Assembly (NCBI GenBank): GCA_002479255.1
Contig: DLMJ01000042.1
Span: 1 to 64,000, forward strand
Source: Candidatus Binatus soli
GTDB taxonomy: Bacteria; Desulfobacterota; Binatia; Binatales; Binataceae
Length of the DNA stretch: 64,000 bases
Direction: 5' to 3'
Under the pieces are notes generated by a model. The model ran no database searches. It was not told where the DNA came from and worked only from the letters and a program-made list of their open reading frames with translations. Within the stretch, counting starts at the first letter, position 1; every line of letters begins with the position of its first letter. Below, one piece after another: positions 55,796 to 64,000 of the stretch. The position numbers and the translations under genes were made by a program.

Positions 55796-57243
55796 CGAGC
55801 GCACGCGGAGGGCCGGGCGCGGAGGTGCGGCGGATTGCGGCCGAAGGTCTGCCGGCGGTGGTGCTGGTTGGCCGCGCGAACGCGGGCAAGTCCACGCTGT
55901 TCAATCGAATCACCAGGGGCGGGCGCGCGATTACCAGCGCGATTCCCGGCACTACGCGCGACCTCAATTTTGCCCGCGCGATCCACGGCGACCGCGAATT
56001 CGTCGCGGTCGATAGCGGCGGCCTGGAGCTTGGCGGGCATGAGCGGATGACCGAACGCATCGTCGGCGAGGCGCTGGCCGCGGTGGGGGTGGCCGATGTC
56101 GTGGTGTTCATCCTCGATGGCAAGGGCGGGCTGAGCGAGGCCGACGCTGAGGCGCTCGCGCTGGTACGCGAAACGGGATGCCCGCTGATCATGGCCGTCA
56201 ACAAGATCGATCGGCCGGGACAGGAGGCCGAGGCGGCTGAATTCTACGCGCTCGGCGGCGAGGAGTTGTTTTTCATCTCGGCGGCGCACGGACGCGGAAT
56301 CGACGAGCTTCTCGATCAAGTCGTCGCGCGGCTGCCCGAGCGCGAAGGCGCCGTGGCCGCATCCCCTGACTTGAGGCTTGCGCTTATCGGCCGCCCCAAC
56401 GTGGGGAAGTCGTCGATCCTCAACCGGCTCTCGGGTTTCGAGCGCGCGATCGTGGACGACACCCCCGGCACGACGCGCGATCCGGTGGACGTACGGCTTT
56501 GCGCACAGGGCCGCGATGTACTGTTGATCGACACGGCAGGAATGCGCAGGCCGCCGCGCGTCGAAGGCGAGCTGGAGCATCATTCGGTGGGCCGGGCGAT
56601 CGAAACGATCAGGCGCGCGAACGTTGTGCTGCTGGTGATCGACGCGAGCGAGGGAATCACCGACCAGGACGCGCGGCTGGCGCGATTGGTGGACAGCAGC
56701 GACCGCGCGATGGTGATCGTGTGCAACAAATGGGATGTCGCCGCGAAGCAGGGGCGCAAGGTGGCGGCATTCGTCCGCGACGCGCACGAGCGCTACCCGT
56801 TCCTCGACTATGCGACGATGGTGTTCACGTCCGCGGTCACCGGCGACGGCGTGGACGGGATCATCCCGGCTGCGACCCAGGCCGGAGATTCGTGGCGTGC
56901 GGTCTTTCAGACTTCGCGGCTGAATCGGACGCTGGCCGAGGCGACGGCCGCGATGGATCCGCCGCAGGTGGATAGGCGGCGATTGAACCTGATGTACGTG
57001 ACGCAGGTCGGCAGCGCACCGCCGCGGCTTCGATTCTTCACCAACGTCGAACGCGGCATCCCGGCGCATTACATACGCTTCATCGAAACGCGATTTCGAA
57101 AGTCCCTGGGACTTGTCGGCACGCCGCTGCGGCTCGATTTTCGGCGCACCGGCCGCTCGTGGGTGCAAGGCAGTCCGCCGGGACGGCCGCGCGGCAAGCC
57201 TCGCAACCGGCCCGCGCCGCGCACCAAGCCCGCGCGCGCGTAG
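55792..57243 (+). CDS. der: GTPase Der (EngA)
   Basis: Double-GTPase for 50S assembly. 483 residues: first G-domain GRANAGKSTLFNRI (usual GRPNVGKST, here Ala), second GRPNVGKSSILNRL, both with IDTAGMRRP-type or DSGGLE switch II, and a KH-like C-terminal domain (MYVTQVGSAPPRLRFF). GTG 55792 overlaps the era stop as GTGA. The C-terminal tail is Arg/Pro-rich. Confidence 0.95.
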   Translation: MTSARGGPGAEVRRIAAEGLPAVVLVGRANAGKSTLFNRITRGGRAITSAIPGTTRDLNFARAIHGDREFVAVDSGGLELGGHERMTERIVGEALAAVGVADVVVFILDGKGGLSEADAEALALVRETGCPLIMAVNKIDRPGQEAEAAEFYALGGEELFFISAAHGRGIDELLDQVVARLPEREGAVAASPDLRLALIGRPNVGKSSILNRLSGFERAIVDDTPGTTRDPVDVRLCAQGRDVLLIDTAGMRRPPRVEGELEHHSVGRAIETIRRANVVLLVIDASEGITDQDARLARLVDSSDRAMVIVCNKWDVAAKQGRKVAAFVRDAHERYPFLDYATMVFTSAVTGDGVDGIIPAATQAGDSWRAVFQTSRLNRTLAEATAAMDPPQVDRRRLNLMYVTQVGSAPPRLRFFTNVERGIPAHYIRFIETRFRKSLGLVGTPLRLDFRRTGRSWVQGSPPGRPRGKPRNRPAPRTKPARA

Positions 57244-57340
57244 GGTTGCGGCTGTGGAGCATTGGCGCGATGGCGTTTCGTACGCCGCGCCGGGTCCGGT
57301 ATATTTCAGTGTCAAGGCAATTCCCGTGATCTTTCAAGCA

Positions 57341-57361
57341 ATGGTCGAGCGGATTCAGTGA
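57341..57361 (+). other. Possible mini-ORF coupled to guaA
   Basis: ATG to TGA encodes MVERIQ; its TGA overlaps the guaA GTG as GTGA. It may couple or set guaA translation, but it lies in a longer open frame and could be chance. Confidence 0.3.
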
Positions 57362-58887
57362 TCCTGATTCTCGATTTCGGCAGCCAGTACACGCAGCTGA
57401 TCGCGCGCCGCGTGCGCGAAGCCAACGTGTATTGCGAAATCCATCCGTTCAACTTCGCGCCCGAAAAAATCCGCGCGATGAATCCGCGCGGGATAATTCT
57501 TTCCGGCGGACCGGCCAGTCTCTACGAGCAGAATGCGCCGGATATCGCCGACGAGGTGCTCAATCTTGGCTGTCCGGTGCTTGGGATCTGCTACGGCCTG
57601 TACGTGATCGCGCAGCATATGGGGGCGCGCAGCGTGGGCTCGCGACAGCGCGAATACGGACCCGCAACGCTGGTGATCGACGGCGACGACGTGCTGTTCG
57701 AAGGGCTCAGCGGGCGGGAGCATCGCGTCTGGATGAGTCACGGCGACCGGGTCGAGACGATTCCGGGCACGCTATGCGCGATCGCACACAGCGACAACTC
57801 GCCCTATGCGGCGTTCAAGACGCGCGCCGGGCGCATCCGCGGCATCCAGTTTCATCCCGAGGTCGTGCACACACCGTGCGGCACGCAGGTGCTCCGCAAC
57901 TTCGTGCTGAAGATCTGCGGCGAGCGCGGCGATTGGACGATGGCGAATTTTGTCGAGACGAAACTCGCGGAGATTCGCAAGCAGGTCGGGCCGAGCGACA
58001 AGGTCCTGATGGGACTGTCGGGCGGCGTCGATTCTTCCGTGGCGGCCGCGCTGATACATCGCGCGATCGGCTCGCGGCTGCATTGCGTGTTCGTCGATAC
58101 CGGCCTGCTGCGCGCGGGCGAGCGCGAGCGGATGGAGAATACGTTCGCGCGCCAGCTCGGGATCGGTCTCAAGGTTACAGATGCGTCCGATCTTTTTCTG
58201 TCGCGACTGGCGGGCGTGCTCGACCCCGAGCAAAAGCGGCGCATCATCGGACATACTTTCATCGACGTGTTTGAATCCGAGGAAGTCGTTCAGGGCGCGA
58301 AATTTCTCGGCCAGGGAACGCTCTACCCGGACGTGATCGAATCGGTCTCGTTCAAGGGACCGTCGGCGATGATCAAGAGCCATCATAACGTCGGCGGATT
58401 GCCGGAGCGGATGCGCCTGGAACTGGTCGAACCGTTGCGCGAGTTGTTCAAGGATGAAGTGCGAGAAGTGGGCCGGCGGCTGGGGCTGGCGGCGGAGGTC
58501 GTCGAGCGGGAACCGTTTCCCGGCCCCGGGCTTGCAGTGCGAATCGTCGGCGAGGTCACGCGCGAGCGGCTCGATCTGTTACGGCGCGCGGACGCGATCG
58601 TGATGGAAGAAACGGCGACGGCGGGCTTCGGACTCAAATTATGGCAGGCATTCGCCGTGCTGCTGCCGCTCAAGACCGTGGGCGTGATGGGCGACGGGCG
58701 CAGCTACGAAAGCGTGATTGCGATTCGCGCGGTCGAGTCGATGGACGGCATGACGGCGGATTGGGCGCGCCTGGATCCCGCGTTTCTTGCGCGCGTGTCC
58801 AGCCGTATCACCAACGAGGTCAAGGGCGTCAACCGCGTCGTTTACGACATCACGTCAAAGCCGCCCGCGACGATCGAGTGGGAGTGA
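57358..58887 (+). CDS. guaA: GMP synthase (glutamine-hydrolysing)
   Basis: Aminates XMP to GMP. GTG 57358 starts VILILDFGSQYTQLIARRVRE, the family N-terminus; 509 residues. Glutaminase triad in GICYGL (Cys) and FHPEVVHT (His, Glu); PP-loop LSGGVDSSVAAALI; C-terminal dimerisation GVNRVVYDITSKPPATIEWE. guaB is not in the window. A weak promoter-like TATATT occurs near 57300. gltX begins 3 bp downstream. Confidence 0.96.
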   Translation: MILILDFGSQYTQLIARRVREANVYCEIHPFNFAPEKIRAMNPRGIILSGGPASLYEQNAPDIADEVLNLGCPVLGICYGLYVIAQHMGARSVGSRQREYGPATLVIDGDDVLFEGLSGREHRVWMSHGDRVETIPGTLCAIAHSDNSPYAAFKTRAGRIRGIQFHPEVVHTPCGTQVLRNFVLKICGERGDWTMANFVETKLAEIRKQVGPSDKVLMGLSGGVDSSVAAALIHRAIGSRLHCVFVDTGLLRAGERERMENTFARQLGIGLKVTDASDLFLSRLAGVLDPEQKRRIIGHTFIDVFESEEVVQGAKFLGQGTLYPDVIESVSFKGPSAMIKSHHNVGGLPERMRLELVEPLRELFKDEVREVGRRLGLAAEVVEREPFPGPGLAVRIVGEVTRERLDLLRRADAIVMEETATAGFGLKLWQAFAVLLPLKTVGVMGDGRSYESVIAIRAVESMDGMTADWARLDPAFLARVSSRITNEVKGVNRVVYDITSKPPATIEWE

Positions 58888-58890
58888 CAG

Positions 58891-60336
58891 GTGACGGTTC
58901 GCACGCGCTTCGCGCCGAGCCCGACCGGCTCGCTGCATATCGGTAACGTCCGCTCGGGGCTGTTCGCCTACCTCTACGCGCGGCACAACGGCGGGCAGTT
59001 CATCGTGCGCATCGACGACACCGATCGCGAACGATCGACGAAGCAGTCGCTCGACGAAATCCTCGCGGACCTGAAGTGGCTCGGGATGGAGTGGGACGAA
59101 GGTCCGCCCGATGAGGCATACTTTCAGACCAATCGAGTCGAGCGGCATCGTGAAGCGGCGCTTAGATTGCTGCGCGAGCGAAAGGCGTATCCGTGCTACT
59201 GCTCGGCGGAGGAACTCGACGCCAGGCGCAAGCAGGCCGAGCGCGAGCGTCGCAGGCCCGTTTACGATCGCAAATGCCGCGGGCTCGGCTTTCCAGCGGA
59301 TCTGGCGCTGCCCGACAAATCCGCCGGACGCAACTATACGATCCGGTTCGCGATGCCGCTGGCTGGCGAGACGGTCGTCGATGATCTCGTGAAGGGCCGG
59401 ATGGTCTTTCAGAACACCGAGCTCGACGACTTTATCATTGTTCGTTCGGACGGCTCGCCGATTTACAACTTCGCGAGCATTCTCGACGACGTGGACATGC
59501 GCATCACGCACATCGTTCGCGGCGACGACCACGTCTCGAATACCCCGCGCCAGATGCAGATGGCGTACGCGCTCGGGTTTACGCCGCCAGCCTTCGCACA
59601 TTTGCCGCAAGTGCTGGGGCCCGACGGGTCTCCACTGTCAAAGCGCCACGGCGCGACTTCGGTGATCGCCTATCGCGAGAACGGCTATTTCCCGGAGGCG
59701 ATGCTGAACTATCTGGCGCGCCTTGGATGGTCCCACGGCGACCAGGAAATTTTCTCCAAGGACGAACTGATCAGTTATTTTGGCTTCGAGGCCTGCGGAA
59801 AATCAGCCGGCGTATTCAACGCCGAGAAATTGCTCTGGCTCAATTTCCATTACCTGAAGGAGCGGCCGATCCCACGGCTGGCGGCTGAGATCAAGCCATT
59901 CATCGCCAGGCGCGGATGGCCGATTCCGGGCGACGACGCGTGGCTCGAAAAGGCGGTCGCAACCCTGCACGAGCGCGCCAAGACGCTCGTCGAGCTGGTG
60001 GACTTTGCGTCGTTCTACCTGAAGGACGAGATCGAGATCGATTCGAAAGCGGCGGCGAAATTCCTGAAGCCGGAAATCGCGGAACCAATCCGGGCGCTGG
60101 CTGCGGAGCTCGAATCGATCGAGGGCGAGGTCTCCGAGGCGTCGGTGCAGGCGGTTTTCGAATCGGTCCTCGCGCGATTCAACCTCAAGCTCGGGCAACT
60201 CGCGCAACCGGTCCGCGTCGCGCTCACCGGCGGCGCCGTCAGCCCCGGGATTTACGAGGTGATCGCGGTGCTCGGTAAACGCCGCACCGTCGATCGCCTG
60301 AACGCCGCCGTCCGCCTAATTGAGCAGCCTGCCTGA
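58891..60336 (+). CDS. gltX: Glutamyl-tRNA synthetase
   Basis: Charges tRNA-Glu. 481 residues from GTG 58891. Class I signatures: RFAPSPTGSLHIGNVR (HIGH-like) and SPLSKRHGATS (KMSKS-like); the anticodon-binding C-domain is present, so it is full-length rather than Glu-Q. It follows guaA by 3 bp. Confidence 0.96.
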   Translation: MTVRTRFAPSPTGSLHIGNVRSGLFAYLYARHNGGQFIVRIDDTDRERSTKQSLDEILADLKWLGMEWDEGPPDEAYFQTNRVERHREAALRLLRERKAYPCYCSAEELDARRKQAERERRRPVYDRKCRGLGFPADLALPDKSAGRNYTIRFAMPLAGETVVDDLVKGRMVFQNTELDDFIIVRSDGSPIYNFASILDDVDMRITHIVRGDDHVSNTPRQMQMAYALGFTPPAFAHLPQVLGPDGSPLSKRHGATSVIAYRENGYFPEAMLNYLARLGWSHGDQEIFSKDELISYFGFEACGKSAGVFNAEKLLWLNFHYLKERPIPRLAAEIKPFIARRGWPIPGDDAWLEKAVATLHERAKTLVELVDFASFYLKDEIEIDSKAAAKFLKPEIAEPIRALAAELESIEGEVSEASVQAVFESVLARFNLKLGQLAQPVRVALTGGAVSPGIYEVIAVLGKRRTVDRLNAAVRLIEQPA

Positions 60337-60412
60337 ACCAACAGCGCGCCTGGTCACTGCGATCCGCTGCCCGGCACTTTCCCGCTGCTCATCCACATAG
60401 TACCTTTGTAGC

Positions 60413-61015
60413 ATGAGTGTACTTGTGCCCTACGTAGTCGAGCAGACCGGCCGCGGCGAGCGTTCTTACGATATCTTTTCGAGATTGCTCAAGGACCGGA
60501 TCGTGTTCCTGGGCGGGACCGTCACCGACGACGTTGCCAACCTGGTCACCGCGCAGCTCCTGTTCCTCGAGTCCGAGGATCCGGAGCGCGAAATAAACAT
60601 GTACATCAACTCGCCGGGCGGATCGGTCACCGCCGGCCTGGCTATCTACGACACGATGCAATTCGTGAAGCCTCCTGTCTCGACGCTATGCGTGGGGCAG
60701 GCCGCCAGCATGGGATCTCTGCTGCTGGCCGCAGGAGCCAAGGGCAAAAGATACGCGCTGCCGCACTCGCGGATACTGATTCATCAGGTCTCCGGCGGGT
60801 TCGAGGGACAGGCGAGCGATATCGAGATTCACGCGCGCGAGGCGTTGCGTCTTCGCGAAATCCTCAACAACATCCTTGCTCATCATACCGGCCAAAATGC
60901 CAAGAAGGTCGAGAAGGATACCGACCGCGACAACTTCATGTCCGCGGCGCAGGCAGTCGAATACGGACTTATCGACGAAGTGATTTCCGGCCGGCCGCTC
61001 AAGGCCTCGCTCTAG
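60413..61015 (+). CDS. clpP: ATP-dependent Clp protease proteolytic subunit
   Basis: Serine protease subunit of ClpXP/ClpAP. 200 residues: VPYVVEQTGRGERSYDIFSRLL, YINSPGGSVTAGLAIYDTM, catalytic Ser in GQAASMGSLLL, His in PHSRILIHQ, and the Asp-containing KDTDRDNFM. It lies alone: no tig upstream and no clpX or lon downstream, unlike the usual arrangement. Confidence 0.96.
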   Translation: MSVLVPYVVEQTGRGERSYDIFSRLLKDRIVFLGGTVTDDVANLVTAQLLFLESEDPEREINMYINSPGGSVTAGLAIYDTMQFVKPPVSTLCVGQAASMGSLLLAAGAKGKRYALPHSRILIHQVSGGFEGQASDIEIHAREALRLREILNNILAHHTGQNAKKVEKDTDRDNFMSAAQAVEYGLIDEVISGRPLKASL

Positions 61016-61947
61016 CCGAGGCCCGGCCTGCGCTTGGCCATGGACGCGCAACATAACCTCGAAGGCCGGGCTGACCAAAAGATCGAACGGTTCCGAATTC
61101 GCGGGATGCATTGCGCGAATTGCGCGAGCATCATCGAAAACGCCGTCGCGCCGGTTCCCGGCGTCATCGACGCCCATGTAAATTTCGCCGCCGAAACGCT
61201 CACCGCGCGCGTCAGCGACAAACTTGCTGCCGGTGAAATCGAGGCGAGGGTCGCGGCCGCCGGCTATAGCGCGATCGCCGAGTCGAACAGCATTGGCGCG
61301 GGCGAATCCGCTCTCGATCGCCAGGATGCGCGCCGCAACCTGCAGTGGGTAGTCTGCACTGCGATTGGCACGGCAGTCGTCATGTATTTGCAGCATCGCG
61401 AGAGCAGCGCCGCGCGCATCGCGACGCTCGTCGCCGCCACGACACTGATGTTCACCGCCGGCCTGACCTTCTACCGCGGCGCATGGAGCGCCGCACGCAA
61501 TCGCACCGCAAACATGGATACGCTGGTCGCGCTTGGCATCAGCGCCGCCTACTTCTACTCAATACTTACCACGTTTCCCGCTATCTTCTTCGCGGGTCCG
61601 CGATTCTTCGATACTGCCGCCGAGCTGATCCTTTTTATTCGCTTTGGCAAATTCCTCGAGGCGCGCGCTCGCGGCCGCGCGATGGCTGCGTTGCGATCCT
61701 TGCTGACCCTCGTCCCCGACGTTGCCACTGTGGTGCGCGACGGCAAGGAGCGCGTCGTGCCCGTTTCCGAGTTGGCCGTCGGCGACATCGTGCTGGTCAG
61801 GCCCGCTTCCAGAATTCCGGTTGACGGTGTGATCGTCACCGGCGCCAGCGCCATCGACGAGTCGATGCTTACGGGCGAGTCGATGCCGGCGGACAAGTCG
61901 GCGGGCGATGAGGTCTCCGGCGGCACGCTGAACACCGCCGCTGCGAT

Positions 61948-61962
61948 TACGCGTCGGCGCGC
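61948..61962 (+). other. Deletion/frameshift junction in the P-ATPase
   Basis: Reading frame changes here: the actuator-domain frame ends its family match around GGTLNTAAAIT, and the frame resuming at ARFVPAVIV starts 13 bases later. Confidence 0.75.
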
Positions 61963-63260
61963 GATTTGTGCCGGCGGTGATCGTGACCGCGGCGCTCACC
62001 TTTTCTGTGTGGATGTGGTTCGGCCCGAGTCTCGTGATGGCGTTGACTGCGATGACCGCCGTGTTGGTGATCGCATGCCCGTGCGCGATGGGATTGGCGA
62101 CGCCGACTGCGCTTATGGTCGGTAGCGGGCTCGGCCTGCGCGCGGGGATTTTGTTCAAGCGGGCATCCGCCCTCGAACTGATCACGAGAATCCGGGTCAT
62201 GCTGTTCGACAAAACCGGCACGCTGACGGTCGGCCGGCCGGAACTCGAGTCGGTCGTCGCGCTCGACGGCGACGAGAATAGTGCGCTGTCCTTTGCGGCG
62301 ATCGCCGCCGCCGGATCGATTCATCCGCTGTCGCGAGCCGTCACCTCCAGCGCGCAAACGCGAAACCTCGCGCCGCAATTCACTCCCGACAACTCACGCG
62401 AGATACCGGGCCTGGGCGTTACAGCCGAGCATCACGGAAAACAGATCGCGCTTGGCAACGACCGGCTGATGACGCAGGCCGGCGCCGCTGTCGATTCTCG
62501 CGCCCGCGACGAGGCGGCTCGCATAGCAGCATCTGCGGCGACGCCGCTGTTTCTCGCGATCGATCGCAAGGTGACGGCGGTGCTTGCTTTCCGCGATCCG
62601 GTCAAGGCCGAGGCACGCGGCGCGATCGCGGCGCTGCATCGGATGGGCATCCGCACGGTGATGATTTCCGGCGACAACGCTGAAGTCGTAAAGACCGTCG
62701 CTGCTCGATTGGGAGTCGACGAGTTCCATGCGCAACTGATGCCGGCGGACAAGATTGCGCTCGTCAAGCGGTACCAGGACTCCGGCCTGTTCACCGCGAT
62801 GGTCGGCGACGGAATCAACGACGCGCCCGCAATTGCCGCCGCGGACATCGGAATCGCGATCGGCTCCGGCACCGACGCCGCCAAGGAAACCGGCGACGTC
62901 GTGCTCACCCGCGACGACTTGTACGACATCGTCCGCGCACTCGTGCTCGGCCGCGTGACGCTGAACAAGGTGAAGCAAAATCTTTTCTGGGCGTTTTTCT
63001 ACAACGCGCTCGGAATTCCGATCGCGGCCGGCGTTCTGTATCCGCGGTTTGGAATCATGCTGAATCCCGCCCTTGCCGGACTTGCGATGGCGCTGTCGAG
63101 CGTCAGCGTCGTCAGCAACGCGCTACTGCTCAATTTAACCGGCCCGCGAAAATTGCGGGCAGTGCGCGCCGAAATCGAAGCAGTGCCGGGCGCTGCTCCA
63201 CCGAGTTCCTCGACTCCGCCACAAGCGCGCAGCGAGGTCCCTGAAAAGAAGGAGATCGCA

Positions 63261-63443
63261 ATGGCAACGAAATTAAAATGCGAAAAATGCGGCTTCGAGA
63301 CCGCGATGCCGACGCATTGCAATCGCCCGATGCACTCTGAACGCGTCGGCCACGAAACCAGGCTGGTGTGCTGGATGGGTCCCGACTGCGGTGTCGCCGA
63401 TGTACCCAAGCATTGCGATGCGCCCATGCGCGACGCCGCCTAG
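63261..63443 (+). CDS. Cys/His-rich metal-binding module, possibly a nested gene
   Basis: ATG 63261 is in frame with the P-ATPase and is preceded by AAGGAG (63249-63254) six bases away, an almost ideal ribosome binding site. It encodes 60 residues: KCEKCGFETAMPTHCNRPMH, then LVCWMGPDCG and PKHCDAPM, with Cys/His pairs for a metal site. It may be made both as the tail of the ATPase and as a separate small metallochaperone-like protein, which would still be translated if the ATPase is broken. Confidence 0.55.
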   Translation: MATKLKCEKCGFETAMPTHCNRPMHSERVGHETRLVCWMGPDCGVADVPKHCDAPMRDAA

Positions 63444-63536
63444 CACATACACACGACCGCTTTCATCGGGCCCATCGGGCTGCGACTATGGGCAATTGGG
63501 TGGGCATCGAGCCAGCTTCCAGCCGGGAGGATACGA

Positions 63537-64000
63537 ATGCCGAGCCGGGTTCATCAATTCTACGCGGTAGCTTTCGAGGAAAACTTTTCGCTCCGCCAGA
63601 TAGCGCCCGCTTTTCCCGAGGCCAGGATATCGCCGCTCGAAATGTTCGTGCCGATCGAACCCGACGGCGGCCTCTACGTCTTTCCCTTCGGCGCCATCGT
63701 CTCGCACGACGTTCCGGTCGAACAGCGCGAACGCATATTCGCACGCCTCACCCGCGCCATGCCAAAACTCACCACCCGGATCATTCGCGAGGATTACTCC
63801 GTGCTGGAGGATCCTGCCGCGCCGATCGGAATTTCCGGCGGGATGCTGCGGGTCGACAAGCTCACTTCCCAACGCGCAGAAATCGTCGCGCTGACGGTCG
63901 CTCAGAGCGCGGCGATGGAATACTACGAGCGAATCGTGGACAGCCTCTTTGCGCGGACCGCACAGTTGGTCGATCGGATGGCGTCGCACGGCACCGTGCC
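63537..64000 (+). CDS. RMD1/DUF155-family protein, truncated by window end
   Basis: GGGAGG sits about six bases before ATG 63537, and the frame is open to the end (154 complete codons). MPSRVHQFYAVAFEENFSLRQIAPAF, GGLYVFPFGAIVSHDVPVEQRERIF, TSQRAEIVALTVAQSAAMEYYERIVD and LFARTAQLVDRM match the DUF155/RMD1 pattern (sporulation or mitochondrial RMD1 relatives; C-terminal membrane region beyond the window). The biochemical role is unknown. Confidence 0.8.
   Translation, partial: MPSRVHQFYAVAFEENFSLRQIAPAFPEARISPLEMFVPIEPDGGLYVFPFGAIVSHDVPVEQRERIFARLTRAMPKLTTRIIREDYSVLEDPAAPIGISGGMLRVDKLTSQRAEIVALTVAQSAAMEYYERIVDSLFARTAQLVDRMASHGTV

Larger units (their letters stand above)
61040..63443 (+). pseudogene. 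copA: Copper-type P1B-ATPase broken by an internal deletion/frameshift
   Basis: Frame A (61040-62125) carries an HMA domain with GMHCANCAS, membrane helices and the actuator TGES (MLTGESMPADK), and stays in register to about 61948. Frame B (from about 61959) carries FVPAVIVTAALTF, the CPC metal site IACPCAMGLATPTALMVG, DKTGT, the HP motif (SIHPLSRA) and GDGINDAPA. The segment of about 27-31 residues expected between GGTLN and FVPAV (usually containing DTALARIVRLVEEAQ) is missing, with a frame change consistent with loss of 3k+2 bases. Either a real pseudogene or a local assembly error. The C-terminus carries a Cys/His-rich module that may also be translated alone. Confidence 0.88.

Noticed and set aside
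55870..55905. Der first G1 motif GRANAGKST as a damaged P-loop
   Set aside because: The GKST core is intact and the second domain is canonical; variation at the Pro/Val positions is tolerated.
55459..57315. A 618-codon open frame antisense to era and der
   Set aside because: The opposite strand encodes two complete GTPases with all G motifs; the antisense frame shows no domain.

Overview
The window is GC-rich (roughly 60% or more), densely coded on both strands, and reads as a chromosomal segment of a Gram-negative bacterium. Outer-membrane markers are an LpxA-type acyltransferase, a TolC-type channel, three OmpA-domain lipoproteins and several other lipoboxes. The cytochrome c maturation cluster carries a CcmE with a CxxxY haem site instead of HxxxY, and the window also holds a CdaA-CdaR-GlmM c-di-AMP locus and paired acyl-CoA dehydrogenases. 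Together these point to a Desulfobacterota/Binatota-like lineage rather than a classical proteobacterium. That placement is inference. No rRNA, tRNA or CRISPR array was seen.

Layout. 0-3.8 kb (minus): comF, a methyltransferase, purM, purN and a glycosyltransferase, chained by 1-4 nt overlaps. 3.9-8 kb: small accessory and secreted proteins and a TolC-like channel. 8-13.4 kb: RluA-type pseudouridine synthase, uvrA, PgeF-type laccase-domain protein. 13.4-17 kb: Gfo/Idh oxidoreductase and two tandem acyl-CoA dehydrogenases. 17.6-20.3 kb: three tandem poly-proline OmpA lipoproteins produced by duplication of a ~900 bp unit. 20.7-26.5 kb: uvrB, a metallo-beta-lactamase-fold hydrolase, glgB. 27.2-34.2 kb: yacG, lpxA and a complete-looking System I ccm cluster (E, F, H, CcmI-like, A, B, C, D-like). 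34.2-35.7 kb: DnaJ-type co-chaperone with a MerR/CbpM-like partner. 35.8-46.4 kb: tilS, ftsH, folP, cdaA, cdaR, glmM, convergent pdxJ, nnr, tsaE. 46.4-47.5 kb: a small AT-richer accessory insertion with a transposase remnant, two overlapping unknown genes and tandem ~20 bp repeats. 47.6-64 kb: lysC, cimA, cysteine desulfurase, mnmA, mtaB, rnc, era, der, guaA, gltX, clpP, a broken copper-type P-ATPase, and the start of an RMD1/DUF155 protein that runs off the window.

Most genes are housekeeping. tRNA modification is a recurrent theme (tilS, tsaE, mnmA, mtaB, a pseudouridine synthase). So is translational coupling through TTGA, GTGA, ATGA or TGATG junctions. The parts most worth a second look are the OmpA tandem array and its variable 11-bp repeats, the CxxxY CcmE within an otherwise full ccm cluster, the P-ATPase with an internal deletion plus a nested metal-binding ORF with its own strong ribosome binding site, the 46.4-47.5 kb insertion, an apparent oxidoreductase relic antisense to the end of cimA, and an acyl-CoA dehydrogenase pair in which one member has Asp in place of the catalytic Glu. 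I did not find a clear multi-gene system that is entirely new; the insertion at 46.4-47.5 kb is the nearest candidate.
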